This document shows, piece by piece, positions 11,221 to 23,718 of a stretch of DNA of 64,000 bases. The stretch covers positions 3,348,001 to 3,412,000 of the forward strand of contig CM022368.1 of the NCBI GenBank assembly GCA_011800155.1, written 5' to 3'. A program made the translations under genes and the position numbers. Source of the DNA: Flammulina velutipes (Eukaryota > Basidiomycota > Agaricomycetes > Agaricales > Physalacriaceae). The notes beneath the pieces are model-generated. The model was given only the letters and a program-made list of their open reading frames with translations. It searched no databases and was not told where the DNA came from. Position 1 is the first letter of the stretch. Each line of letters starts with the position of its first letter.

Positions 11221-13098
11221 TCAACGAATGCCTTTTAAGAGTTTCTGTACTCTCAGATCCCAACAACGATCGCCGTCGATACAATTCTCCGCTCGCACTG
11301 AGAACACAAAGTCCACCAAGTACACATTCCCATCCTTGTCCTGTGTAGTGTTATCGTAACCGCGGATATTGTGATGATGCCATCCCCGTCCGTGCATCGC
11401 TTGGAGTATTCGCAGTATCGCCGTATCATAGACCTCCTCGCCTAGAAACTCACCAACAGCACCTTCCTCCTCAGCCATTATGTCGGGAACACTTGACCCA
11501 ACATTGGCCATGACTGCAACATAGAATGGGAACCGATCATTGTGTGCAGAGGGATCCGTCACCTTGACTTCCAACGACCCGTAGAGAGTAGGTATGCCCT
11601 CTATACCTTGTAGCTCCCGGAGAGCCTCAAGTTCCCGGAACACCATGATTTTGGCTACGGCTGAAGGATTTGCCCAGACCTTGCTGTCCAAGAAGGAGAT
11701 AAATTGTGGGAATGAGGACAGTTCGGAGGGGGAGAGTTGGTTCCTATAACCTCCCTAGTAAGAACAAGAGGAGAATGGGGCAAGGAACGTACATGTGCTC
11801 TGACTCTGGCGTCCAATACCCGTACACGGGTGCACCACCTAATAGAACTTTCTTAACAAACAAGTGCTGGATAGCACGAACAGTCTTAAAGTAGAGGTGT
11901 GCCGCCCAAGTGGCCACAGTACTTCTTGGAAGAGGAAGAGGTCGATGGATTTCCTTCAAACACGCTTCAAATTTTCTTGAATGAGGTTCAAGGTTGGCTA
12001 AGACAATCGTTTCTGCTGTGAACTCGGCTAGCGACACCGATATCGCTGGATCCCGGAGCCAAGTAGCCACTTGTTTAGGATTAGAGGATCTCCAACCAGA
12101 TAGGTAGAGGTAGCCATTTCGGCTGAACCCAATGGTATATAATGCGGGGTGGCCTATCCACACGACAGCATCTTCGGATATGCCGGAGGAGTATGCCTAA
12201 GTGGCCTGATGAGGTATATAGGATAGAGTTAACTAGAAGAAGTACCTGCTTGAATACATCCGGGACAGTGAAAGCCATTGTCTCGACAATCTTTGACCTG
12301 CCTTGCTTCACCTTTTCGCTTTGCATTTTCCTAGCAAGTTCGACCATCGTAGGCAGGGACTCGATATGTCGGACCTCATAGACTCGCTCATCACAGGAGA
12401 CATAGTATTCGCGAAATGCGTAATAGTTGTCCATGGCCAAGATTGGTCCATGGTATACGGAGCTTTTCCTGGTAGAGATCCTTCCTCGCCGTTCTGGGGT
12501 GTGCCAGCGCGAGGATTTATTGATGAGTGAGAAGAGATCACGCGTCACGTCGTCCATCCAGGAATGAACGTCGCATTGGCGAGAATCAGAGGACCTAGGT
12601 TCTACTACACTTCCTTTAGAAGTTATAGGAGGCGAAAGTGCCACGCGCACCTCTGGTCGATTGGGTATATGCAAGTCGGCACCACTCCTTTGTGTAGAAT
12701 AATGGCACACAATCTTTAAAGGTTAGGCCAGGGGTCTTTTTGAAGAAATTGTCCAGTGTTTCGTCGAGCCAATTCTCGTCGAATATTATTCCTTTAGGGG
12801 TCTTGTCTAGTGGGATCATCATGTCTGCGGCGTCCACATTGATGTTAGCGTCAATATAGTCAATAGGCGGTTGGGATACTGAGAGGCATGGAAGGATCCT
12901 GTCCATAGCGCGCAAAGCATCGCGTACGGGGAGTTCTTCGAGGTCGACCACGGTATGACCAAGGGCACTATCCAACGACGTTAAATCGACGTCTCTTCCG
13001 GGGCCCCACAATGTTGTTACATAGGTCCCCATGAATCTGTGAACATGCCTGGCCAGGGGATACGCTGAAGAGCGCAATTTGAAGGCTGAAAGAAACAT
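11221..13098 (-). CDS. unrecognised protein with kinase-like C-terminus (K2, intact copy)
   Basis: I do not recognise the family by name. Five exons join in frame: N-terminal exon (13098; start uncertain) with TLWGPGRDVDLTSLDSALGH and DMMIPLDKTPKGIIFDENWL; a 37-nt intron into GSVVEPRSSDSRQ; an exon ending VPDVFKQ; an exon with VVWIGHPALYTIGFSRNGYL; and the last exon beginning NQLSPSELSSFPQ. The C-terminus looks kinase-like: MVFRELEALRELQ and GIPTLYG as N-lobe and beta strands, MHGRGWHHHNIRGYDN where a catalytic loop would lie, and GNVYLVDFVFS where DFG would lie. The HRD Asp is replaced, so catalysis is doubtful. The protein is roughly 480 residues, compact, ending KLLKGIR. It has two damaged relatives in this window. 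Confidence 0.68.
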
Positions 13099-13189
13099 GA
13101 GGTCGCAAATATCGATTCGTCCGGCTTTGTCATCGTGTCTATCGGTGGGCGAAATGATTGAAGACGCGCGGGGTTACATGTGGTTAGGG

Positions 13190-13900
13190 TTACTTCTTTC
13201 TCGATATTCTCTCACGCTCCAACTGAGTAGATCGTGCGGGTTTCCATAGCATCTCTTGAAGCATGGCTTGTAATACTTTTTGCTGGCAGTAAAGTCTTAC
13301 TCTCATACCCAAGAATGTGGGCCCAATCAACGACAATGATGATATCTTTGAGGAAATGGTTTTGTTACGGTAGTCTCCCAATGTGCGTGTTCGATGACTA
13401 CTGAGGCGAATATGTGGACCAGCATACAGTTTTATGCATCTCTCAGCTAACCTGAGCCCCAGGTCAAATATTGGCCTGGTATATTCAGTCTTCTGAGATA
13501 TGTTGGGCGGGTTTGGAATGCACGGTAAGATGTTGTTGGGTAGTGTTAGAGGCAAGAGTTGGTGGAGAACCTGTTGAAATATTAGAACGGCAGCACTGGA
13601 TCCCTCGATAATACTGGTCGGAACGAACTTGGGTCAATAGGTGACGGCTCTTGAGGAAAAATAAGGACGACTAGAAGAATAGGCGAGTTAGACATTATTC
13701 TATTCGAGGTACAGTACGTACGTTTTATTTCACGCTCCAGAGAGAGTACTCTAGCAAGTTTCTGCCGCAATGGTTCCAAGCTAGGTGATAGTGCCCGGTA
13801 CTTGGTTGAGCGCTTCCAAAAGTTCACGGCAGGTCGGGGCGTCCATCTCAATGCGATGGTCAGGTTGTTCCATATTTTTTTGTATCACGTAGGAACTCAT
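13190..13900 (-). CDS. small unrecognised protein (S2)
   Basis: Four exons can be joined in frame: ATG 13900 (MSSYVIQKNMEQPDHRIEMD) to LLEALNQ; KLARVLSLEREIK; LVLIFPQEPSPIDPSSFRP; and a long last exon from VLHQLLPLTLPNNILPCIPN to ERERISRKK. Introns use GTACCG, GTACGT and GTATTA donors with CAG/TAG acceptors; one has a clear CTAAT branch. The product would be about 190 residues with a short coiled coil near residues 25-45. I see no known domain. It lies between K2 (same strand, 90 bp away) and the divergent SCY1-like gene. The last exon is the part duplicated and broken at 10776-11020, so the true 3' structure may include another intron. Confidence 0.5.
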
Positions 13901-14056
13901 CGTACGTCGCGTTTGTTGTGTTTATTCGCGTAGGACAGAGACGGAGGCAGAAGTCGAGGAACTGCGCAGGGTCGTTTGGGCTAAGGTTAGGGCTACAGGT
14001 GGCGATTCTTCGACGATGTCATTGCCATTCGCACTTACTGTCTCTCGACGCCCACC

Positions 14057-17000
14057 ATGTTTGCAGCGGCCTCTTCCTTCTTCGCTCGCACGGCAATATC
14101 TCAATCGTACAACTTTGGCGAACCGTCGAGCCGAGCGTCGACGCCGGGACCCTCGACATCCACGACAAGCTCGCAACAGGCACCTGTAACGGTGACAGTG
14201 TATATTGGCCTTTGGAAGGTGCAGGCTGCGTACCACAAGGTTACCAGTAAACGTGTGGCGGTATGGAGCTTTGATAAACGGGGCGCAGAAGTAGAAAAGC
14301 TAGGGCCAGCGTCGAAGGAAAGGACGCTGGAGGTGCTCAAAGGCGAAGTGCGTGCTACTCTGCGACGTGGGCGACACCGCTGACTGTTACAGGCGTCGGC
14401 GTTGGGCAGACTACGGCATCCCTCGATTTTGGGTACGCAATCCACGCCGTCCAAATGACTATCCGCTGAGCACATCGCAGAAATGGTGGAACCTCTCGAG
14501 GAAACGAGAAACGAGCTTATTTTCGCCACGGAACCCATTCTTTCGTCGCTGGAAGTGTCCATCCCGGGCAGCTCGCGATTCCGGCCGTGGGTCGAGCTAG
14601 ACGAAGTCGAAGTAGGTCCTATTTACGCTTGGGATTGACTTTTCGCTAAGCAAGTCTTGAGATTCAAAAAGGCATCCTGCAGATCTGCAAAGGCCTGTCC
14701 TTCCTGCACACTTCAGCGCAGCTTGTGCACTCCAATATATGCCCCGAGAGCGTCGTGATCAACAGTGCCGGCGACTGGAAGATATCTGGACTCGGTCTGA
14801 CCATCCCGCTCCTGCAGCCAAACGGCTCGTCGACGCGGTGGGAGTTCCCGACGTTCGACGGACGTGTTCCCGCATATATCCAGCGGTCTTTCGACTATAT
14901 GGCGCCGGAATACGCGCTGGATGAGCTCTTGCTGACGGCATCTGACATGTATTCGCTCGGCGTGCTCATCTATGCCGTTCACTGCAAAGGCAACGTCCCC
15001 TTCAAGACCCACGGCGCGCTCGCGGCCCTCAGGGAGAACGCGGGCCGCCCGCCACCGGGGATGGAACAGCTCGATCGGGATCTTCAGAGCTTACTGACGA
15101 GCTTGATAACCCGCCACGCAAATGGACGACCCACGCCGTCAACGCTGCCTTCTCATTCATTCTTCTCCTCTCTTCCCATATCTACTTTAAACTTCTTGGA
15201 CCGCAGCAACTTTACCGCAAAGACCAGAGAGGAGAAAATCGGCTTCATGAAGGGCCTCACCAGTGTTCTGGGACGATTTTCAGAGGGATTAAGAACCCGC
15301 AAGATATTACCCTCGTTGCTGGAAGAGGTGAGTACATTGCTCTGAGTGTCCCGTCATCTAACCATTATAAAGATGAAAGACACACACTTACTGCCGTATA
15401 TCCTACCCAACGTATTCGCTATCGCCACAGCTTTGACCGCTACACAGTTTGCAAGTCTTGTCCTCCCGAGCCTAAAGCCGCTTTTCGTAGTCAAGGAGCC
15501 TCCTCAAAATATGTTAACCCTCTTGGACAATTTGGAGATGCTGCAAAGCAAGACAGAGAAGACAGTGTTCCGAGGAGGTCCGTCCCTTCGATCTTCGACT
15601 CCGTAAACTTACTTACCTTGCCTTTGTAGAGGTTTTACCGCTGGTATATAACGCCTTAGAATCAGAACATGCCAATGTGAGCTATCCACTCACGAACCTA
15701 TGATCCTCAAATTGATGAGAACTTGAGGTGCAAGAGCGTGCGCTGAAAGCCGTCCCCAACCTATGCGAAACTATCGATTATGCGGAGGTGCAGGGTGTAC
15801 TCTTTCCCCGCGTCGCAGTACGTTTGGCTATCTTCTCTTACCAGATATTTCCCTCTTACGTCATTCTCCAGCTTGTGTTCACAAAGACGAGAGTACTCTC
15901 CGTCAAAGTAGCGACTTTGGCCACCTTTTTAGCCATGGTTAAAACTCTCGATCAATCGAGTCTGACCCAAAAGCTGGTCCCACTTCTATCCAAGATACGG
16001 ACGAAGGAGCCTGCAGTTATGGCAAGTACCATTTGTTGTCCTTGATTCAGAACTCTGACCAGGTTTTTCTATGTAGATGGCAACTTTGTCTGTTCAGGAA
16101 GCCATGGGATTCAAAGTGGACCGCGAAGCGGTCGCCACTCTAGTGCTTCCTCAATTATGGGCAATGTCAATGGGACCATGTATGTGCTTGACTTGCCCGC
16201 TTCGTCGTGTCTAACTTATCTATCAGTACTCAATGTGGACCAATTCCAACGCTTCATGGACGTGATACGGCGGCTAGGCGATCGTGTCGAGAAAGAACAT
16301 CATCAATTCCTTCGAGACTCCCAGCGTCTGGAAGATCGTTCGTCTGTCACAAATGGTGCTGCGGGCCCTCAGAGCCATGCTGTCGCTGTAGATTTCGAAA
16401 GTCTTGTAGGAGGGGGAGGAGGTGCAGCTACTACGCCCGCCAGTACCAACGGCGTTGTACCCAATAAGCCAACTAACAACGCCTGGGACGACGATGTCTG
16501 GGGAAGCATCTTCAACGACGATGTAAGCCTCCTTTCGGCCGTTTATCTTCCCGGTGCTCACCTATATTGCAGAGCACAAAGCCTCAAAGTCCCACCATGG
16601 CAACAATGCCAACTACGCCTCAACCTCAGCATCAAACTCACCAGTCTTTCCCCTCCTCACCCCGACTACCTTCTGGTTACTCCGCCCGATTAAGCGCTCG
16701 AGCCACATCGTCATCCCCGTCTCCGTCCCCTTCATTCATACCCCCACCGCCTTCCAACAGACCGATAACGAGCATATCAGCATCCTCCCCCCGACAATCA
16801 TTCGGCTCCACCCAAATCCTCCAGCCGACAAATACGGGTGGCTCGATTTCCCCTCTTCAACCCCAGAAACCTAATTACAATCTGAACTTTGACATGAATA
16901 GTGCGCCGGCATTCCCGCAGACGCCACCGCTGTTCCCGACGCAGTCGGCACCTCAGCATGTCATGTCACCTAGCATGGGCGGTGTACTACAACCGACGAG

Positions 17001-17076
17001 GCCTACGCAGCCTTCGTGGACTTCGAGCTCGAAGTTGTCGAAATCGGATTGGGATGCTTTCGATCCTTTAGCTTGA
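14057..17076 (+). CDS. SCY1-like pseudokinase (SCYL2 / Ppk32 type)
   Basis: SCY1-like proteins act in Golgi/endosome clathrin trafficking and TOR-linked signalling. The N-terminal kinase-like domain (residues about 30-330) is inactive by sequence: the catalytic loop reads LVHSNICPESVVIN instead of HRD..N, and the DFG position reads ISGLG. It keeps FDYMAPEYALDE, TASDMYSLGVLIYAV and the C-lobe. HEAT-like helices follow: LPSLLEE, HLLPYILPNVFAIA, VFREVLPLVYNALESEH, KVATLATFLAMVKTLD. The tail is long and Pro/Ser/Gln-rich with NAWDDDVWGSIFNDD and ends SKSDWDAFDPLA, likely adaptor-binding peptides. About ten exons; the first joins, GTGCGT and GTACGC donors, keep frame. It converges on HRQ1 with a gap of about 145 bp. 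Confidence 0.88.
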
Positions 17077-17221
17077 TTATTGCATTGTGTCATTGTGGAT
17101 TTTGTTTTATTCGTGGTTCTAGTCGGGCCTGTTTCTAGTACTTTCTCTGCATTATTTAGTATTATATCATAAGTAGATGACCATGTATGTGAATAATTCG
17201 TCGTTAGTGGCTCCCCATACT

Positions 17222-20200
17222 TCAGATATCTTTCTCGACCTCGACGTCGCCAAGTGCGCGAACGACGCTAGCAGAGACAATAGTGTCCCATCCTTGAACT
17301 TCCTCACCATCCATTTCCAACGGAATATCATCTGGATCGATAGGGATACCAAGACACGACTTGATGATGACCAGTGCGCCCATCCGAGAGCAGACTTTGT
17401 TCTTTTCCTTGCATAAAGTGCTTTGGACACCTTGCAAATGGTTGGAATTCATTATATGACCTGGGAAAACTCAATGAGGGCTTACATCTGCCACAACCCC
17501 GAATGTCAAAGCAGTCACAGTTCTCGACGGCTTCTTGTGCTTTACAAAGCAGGTCGTACACTGTCAATGTTGATCGATCAATCCATCTCTCAACCTTGAG
17601 GAGGAGGAGGAATAACTTACCATTATCGAATGCTTTAGCAGACGCGCTTCCTCCTTGATTTGCATAGTCACAGAATACAAGCCTTTGATGAACATGAGAA
17701 AACGCAAACAAGACGGCTAGGCCCCCTGAACATACCTCGCAGGCCGTTTCCTTTGCGACTCTTCTTTCTTGAACACCTCCTTCTCCTCAGCTTTACACTC
17801 CGTGCGGATGTCCGGGGCTAGTGGGAATTGATTGAGATACGCATGCTGCGCGCCATGAATCGCAGCCGCCGGCTTGATATTCTTGTCTCTCAACAAGTCA
17901 AGCGTGTCCTTCGGGACGTCGATCCACATCCCCATCGTATCTTGTTCCCATGGCTCGTTATCAATATCTACTGCGTCCAGAATCTTGAAATTCCTTGGAT
18001 CCGACTTTAGTTCAGGTATCACTTGAGCCATAATGTGTATTAACTGACCTAACTTTGAAAAAGCCTGGAGCAACGCATTGAGCAGTAAGAAACTGATGCT
18101 AGTCTGGCCACTTACCAAAGACATGGACGCTGACTTGTACAACTAGATTTGACAGTGAGTTTAATCGTCCCTCAGACTCGAAATAGTTGACTTACGCCCG
18201 TAATACGCGCGCACAGGCGATCCATGAATCTCACGAATACGATGTGTTTGTGCGGCATTGATATCTCTAAGGGTGAATCAACACCACTATATTCCAGATT
18301 TGACAACCCACGTACGTGTAATCCCTAGTAAGAAAACGTCAGTCATTGCAGTGGGAGACACGATACATGCTCGCCTTGGCGTAGTTATCCAGTTGACATC
18401 GGTTTGAATCAAGGTAGCCTGCTTGGCGCTGTGAGTGACGGTTTTGACCTAGAGCCGTCGTATGAGCTTCATGAACGATTATGAAGACAGCAAACGCACT
18501 ATATAGGTTTGGCCCTGATGAAGGAACTGTAGGAGAGTTAATCATACTGATACAAAACAAATCGTGCAGCATACCACCCCGCCTTCGTAGATCTCGAAAA
18601 GTACACGAGACACTTCCATCTCTTCCAGGATACGATGGCGGCCGCCAGTTGTATCGATAACCGCGTATTTGTCGTCTTGAACTCCGCCTAAGAACGTAGT
18701 GAGAAATCAAGAACCACAGTATCTTATACGACGACATACGCAAAGATATGTACTTCGAAGGGTACGGCAGAAACTTCGTGTACGTGTGATACCTGAAAAA
18801 TGCGTCAAAGAGTTGTACCCCAGAACGGACGGTCCCGTACTTACCATCCCTCACTATCAACAGTCAGACGGGTCTTGCAGAGCTCTTCAAGTTGCGGTCC
18901 AAAATACACTTCGTCACGCAAGGAAATTGGCATTTCGTTCGCAGCACACTGGAGATGAGCTATATAGAACCGTCAGTTCGAGGTCTGTGTGGATTGCATA
19001 TAGATTTTTGACCTTCCAGCGTCATTTTGCTATCGAGATCGATGACTAAGTCGTCAGGATCTTTGTCGAAGATCTCATCAGGGTGTTGAACGTAGTATTG
19101 GTCGATGGGAAGGCACTCTGCCACTAAGATTGCCAAGGAATCTCGAGCTCTTCGTCCTGCACGGCCGCTTTGTTGACGCTACAAATGGAGGCTATCAGGC
19201 CGGATGTAAGGCAAAGGAAACAGAATACGTACTAAGCTAGCCACATTGTATGGAAATCCAAGCATGATGACTGCATCGAGAGCGCCGATATCAACACCAA
19301 GTTCCAATGCATTCGTTGCGACGATGCCCAGCAACTTCCCATTGAACGCTTCACGCTCTACCTGGCGACGGTCCTAGTAATATGGCTGTTCAGCTCAAAG
19401 CGCATGTGGCTGTACAGTAAATATGACCGACTTCCGGTGAGTATCCTGGTACATTTGTTAGGTACTCTGCATCATGGCCTAGGACACAGACTTACCGCCT
19501 CTATAAGACTTTACTCTGTCAAGAATATCGATGCGGCCTATCGTTGCTAACATAACCCTTAGGTTCTTCATAACCTATGAACCGCATCGCATGTCAGGAA
19601 ACAGTCAAGTAATTCTTCAAAGGGATCGCGCACTAGTTCACAGACTTTGCGGTACTGCTAAATTATCAGAGTCGTGGGCTCTTATAGATAGCTCCGACGT
19701 ACCTTGCAAAACACAATGGTCCTTACGCCGTGCTTCATCAGGTGAACCATTATCATCGCAGTCTCAAACAGTGGCGTATTGTCGACGTGTAGGGAGTCAG
19801 GAAGTGCGGAGGGCATTTGCCATACTACAAAATGTCGTTGTCCCCGGGGTGCGCCGTCTTCAGTGACGACTTCGATGTTGTCGCTATTGATGCCGAACAT
19901 TGTTGACATATGCTCCAAAGGCTTGGATATGGTTGCGCTACAAGACGCAAATCTTATTTGATTGTCTTCAGAGAAGAAATGAGCTGTAGCAAAAGGTGCG
20001 GATACAATATGATACGCACTTCCGATGGCGGCAGATATACGACGAAAACGACGTAGGATGTACGCGACATGACTGTTTTCTCATCAATATGCGGTGGCGG
20101 AACGTTTGATGCAAGATCCTACCTGCCAAAGAGGCCCGAATAATAATGCAGTTCATCTACAACAAACAGCTTCACGAAGATGAGTCGTATTTATAACTCA

Positions 20201-22085
20201 TCACTAGATGTCTTCACCTTGAGCCGACCGAGGAAATTGCGCCACGCGTCCTCGTTTGGGAGAATCGAAGCATGTATCGTGTCCTATCAGCAAGATGATT
20301 CAATGAGAAGTTAACTCAGATAGTAATATGAGACTCACAAAGTTAGTCAGTATGACTGAGGCGGTGTCTCGAATGTCTAGAATGCATGTATTAATGTGGG
20401 ACAGAAGATGTATGCAAAAGGTGTCAGACCCTTGCGATCCTCTTGAGGAGTATCTCCGTCATAAGTCGCTACCTGTGTAACTGTCAAAAATGCACCAAGT
20501 GTCCAACAACATTCCTTACGCGAATGCGATCAAGTCCAGAGCACGAATGAATTAATGCTTCGAGGGAACCTCTCTGATCTTGTGCGAGGGCCTGACATCG
20601 GTTAGACACAGCGTTCACACAGCAAAGTGGCCGTGAATGCACACCTTGGTAGGGTAGACAAAGATAGCAGTGGCAGAAGGATTCGCCTCCAAAAAGCGAA
20701 GCAGTGGGACTTGGTAAATCACACTTTTGCCGGAGGCCGTACTTGTCGATACAATGACATCCTTATCTCTAGCAAGTGCATTTATCGCAGCGACCTGATG
20801 GGAGTACAAGGACGAGATGCTTCGAGAGGTGTTGAGAGCTACGGAAATCGAATCCGAGAGCGGAGAATCCAAAGCGATGTCTGGAAAACATTAGCATGTG
20901 TTTCTATTCGTTTTTGTATCGCTGACCATGGACACCGTCCTTGGCCTCGAAAGACCGTTCTGAACATATCTGATCTTCGTACCAATCTTGCTCCTTGAGG
21001 TCCGCAAGGATTGCTTCAATTGATCGCCTGTCTTGTGCCTCGGGTACTGGGAAGAATGGCTCTGGCTTTAACTGTACACGGTCGGGATTGACAGGGATGT
21101 TACGCTGTGCGGCAGTTTGAAGCAAAGAAACAGGATCACTCGACGCGGGACTGGCTTGGATGAGTCTAAAGAGCAAATATCAAAAGGGAACGCGTCTCGA
21201 AGAGGTACGGGATTACTCATTAACGGCCTGAACGAATCTTTTGTCGCGTTTCTCAATAAGCTTCTTAGTCGATGCCACGGAACGAGTTGGTGGTAAGTGA
21301 AGACTGGCGGAATATCATTAGTCAGTAAGTCCTATCAGGTGAAGAATGGTGGACAAACCTTGTGTTATCGCTCTTCGTTGATAATCCATTCCATTTGTCT
21401 TCGAAATCGAGTACGAGAACGTGCTCGCTAGTGTCAGCTTCGGTCAAAGAAGATGTCGACGCTAGGGGTTGGTCTCCGGTATCGTTGATGAGATGTTCGT
21501 GACGAGGGATGTACGCGAATTTGATGATATCTGGTAGCAATGCTCTGTCGACGCGTTAGAAACGACCGGCAGATAGGAAAGTTTGTTACTTGAGCTCCGC
21601 GACCTTTGCCAAGTCAAGGGGACTACGAATCGTTGGAATGCACGTTTATGACGCTGAGAAACGGAGAGGCGTACTGTCGTATTATCTTCTCAACAGACGT
21701 TCGAATTACGGGGAATGTAATCGCGAGGTTTCTTCTCGAGGTTACGAATGCGAGGACCGTATTCAGGGCCTATGGTTTCACAATATATCAACAATGCGAA
21801 GTGTCGTACACGCGCTGAACCCTACTTTGAACGTCTAGTAGTTCAAGGATAAGAGAAATGAGCTGAGCCGACGAGTCGTCAGGCTTACCTTGTAAAGCTA
21901 GGATGCCAATGATCAATCTTTGGAATTGAGGCAGGAAAAAGGCAAACTTGAGTAAAATATTCCGGCCATTCTGAAGAAAGAGGAGCCTTTGACTGGGATT
22001 TGCTTGATGTCTTCCGCTTTTTTGAAGCAGGCCCTTCAGCATCGCTCTTTGTTTTGTGTTTCCTAGTGGTAGATGCCATTGGCAT
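17222..22085 (-). CDS. HRQ1: ATP-dependent DNA helicase Hrq1 (RecQ4-like)
   Basis: Hrq1 is a 3'-5' SF2 helicase of fungi and plants involved in interstrand crosslink repair and telomere maintenance. Many short exons. N-terminal basic stretch (ASKKRKTSSKSQ), then SEWPEYFTQ and TVLAFVTSRRNLAITFPVIR, typical of the Hrq1 N-terminus. Helicase motifs: SLYSHQVAAINA (Q-like), STSTASGKSVIYQVP (Walker A), FVVDELHYYSG (DExH as DELH), FASCSATISKP, VATNALELGVDIGALDAVI and RQQSGRAGRRARDS (motif VI). The C-terminal DUF1998-type zinc site is visible as CDCFDIRGCGRC. It ends GDVEVEKDI at 17222. Start is MPMAST at 22085 or the next Met at 22079. Confidence 0.9.
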
Positions 22086-22806
22086 TACATTGGCGTAAGG
22101 CAGAAGGTTCAGTGCACGTGGTCATGACTCGCGTCGGTTGATTCAATGATTGATTTGATCGGCCCTCCCTTCGATAGAGCGTGGCGTAATGAAAAAGACG
22201 TACATATTGATAAGGATCTCTGTAGTATTGAATCTCTCTTATCTTATTTTACTGCAATATTCTGGCTAGCGATGCGTGGAAGTCACATGGACTGCCTTCA
22301 GACAGTACGCCACTAAGCAATGCATAGGGGAGTTAGGTGCGGATTGCATTGTATCGTAATGGGGCGATCCGAGACACTGCGCTCTAGCGCTTACAGGCGA
22401 CTGTACTGTTTAGCCGACTGCCCTGTAGTTGTCTACGCTGCGGGCGTACAGACTTACTGGAGTCCGGACTGGATGGTCCAGCAAAGATGAGCACTATACG
22501 CTCAGGTTGGCCGGCCGCAGGACCAAGTAAAACAAAAATAATAGACTGTCCTCCCTCCAGCAGTAATTCGAGATGACATTCCGGAATTATTGAACCGTTA
22601 TGTCTCAGAAATTATAAAGAAAGTCTCGCGGGTGGCTAGCAAACTTGTGGTGTTAGACAAAACGAGCGAGAATGCCGGCTCGGAACGACGGCATATGTGG
22701 TTACGAGCGGTTGGTCGCAACGGACTCCTCTTCAGAGGCTCCTTTCATGAGGTTATATAAAACCCCAAGACAATGAAGGCCATTCTCACCTTCCGTTGCC
22801 GCCACA
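22086..22806. other. divergent intergenic region with core promoter
   Basis: No coding frame is convincing. The right end holds the TATA element of the gene starting at 22807. Confidence 0.5.
22754..22762 (+). promoter_or_regulatory. TATA element
   Basis: TATATAAAA lies about 45-53 bp before the ATG at 22807, a usual spacing for fungal genes with short 5' leaders. Confidence 0.55.
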
Positions 22807-23355
22807 ATGCGCTCCATATTAGACCCAACGTACTCGTCCAAGCCACTCAGTGCGCAACCGCGTGTCTTCATAGACCCTATGGGTGAAATGCATGACCCAG
22901 ACTACCGCCACTTCCCATTAGTCGCATCCTACGCCTCATCCAGCCTCTCGACGCGCTACCATGAAGAAGAAGAGGAAGAATATGTCGACCCATTCTCATC
23001 GTTGAAGCTACAACGGTCAGGCTCGGCAAACAGTCGTACAATCATACCATATTCAACTTCGCCATTACCATCGCCACAATCATCTATCTCATCCACATCC
23101 GCAATCGGGAGACAATATAGCTATTGCTTGAAACGCTGTGGAGGTTCGCTAACCTCGTCTTTCCAAATGGATGAAGGCGAGTCCGAGGTTGAGGTGGATG
23201 ACTCGTCGGACAACGAAGGGCCACCGGAAGAAGAAGATAAAAGGCCAGTAACGTGCACTGAGACGATGAAGAGGCAGCTACAGTCCCTGTCGTTGAAGAT
23301 GAGCGTCGGGGCTTTTCGCGCTCGCAAAAAGATCAAGAATGCGCTTCGGCGATGA
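22807..23355 (+). CDS. acidic orphan protein, single exon
   Basis: A 182-residue intronless frame, unusual beside intron-rich neighbours. It begins MRSILDPTYSSKPLSAQP and carries FIDPMGEMHDPDYRHFP, which resembles a motif I associate with uncharacterised mushroom proteins. Then come an acidic run (HEEEEEEYVDPFSSL), a Ser/Pro-rich low-complexity stretch, a second acidic segment (SSDNEGPPEEEDK) and a basic tail ARKKIKNALRR. There is no signal peptide, membrane helix or known domain; most of it looks disordered. A TATA box precedes it, suggesting regulated expression. Confidence 0.7.
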   Translation: MRSILDPTYSSKPLSAQPRVFIDPMGEMHDPDYRHFPLVASYASSSLSTRYHEEEEEEYVDPFSSLKLQRSGSANSRTIIPYSTSPLPSPQSSISSTSAIGRQYSYCLKRCGGSLTSSFQMDEGESEVEVDDSSDNEGPPEEEDKRPVTCTETMKRQLQSLSLKMSVGAFRARKKIKNALRR

Positions 23356-23718
23356 CGTGCTCGGTCTGTCATTCGCTCTATTTCGCTCCGTCCATACCCC
23401 TACTTCGTCGCATCAGTCATCGCATAACATCATACTTTTCTGTGTTACCATTTTTTGGATCTGTACAATATCATTGGGTCTCCTTGAAGGACACCACATC
23501 CTAATAAGAACAACGTGTTATTGTCATGGCCTATAGCACAAGACAGTTTCTGTCAGTGGCTTAATTCTTCACAGGTCCGGTAAGGTAAGGATAGGGTTCC
23601 AATGAGCGATACCGTCGGGAAACGATTACCAAGTGGCTGACTTCGAATTTATGTTCTAGAAGGTTGCTCAGCGGATCGTTTAAAAGTAAGAGAGGACACA
23701 CCTCGAACGAAAGAAGAC
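23356..23718. other. intergenic, nothing recognised
   Basis: Contains the 3' UTR of the acidic orphan and the promoter of the Gal80-like gene. No TATA box or repeat stands out. Confidence 0.5.

Larger units (their letters stand above)
10776..13497. repeat. segment bounded by direct repeats (S1 and S2 copies)
   Basis: The repeats 10776-11020 and 13165-13497 are in the same orientation and enclose the intact K gene. Together with the K1 and QPRT-tail copies they describe a tandem duplication of a QPRT-tail / K / S unit, with later loss of parts of each copy. Confidence 0.6.

Noticed and set aside
10790..13192. TTAGGGTTA telomere-like motif at both S copies
   Set aside because: Only about one and a half repeats, and part of the duplicated S gene flank, so not an interstitial telomere.
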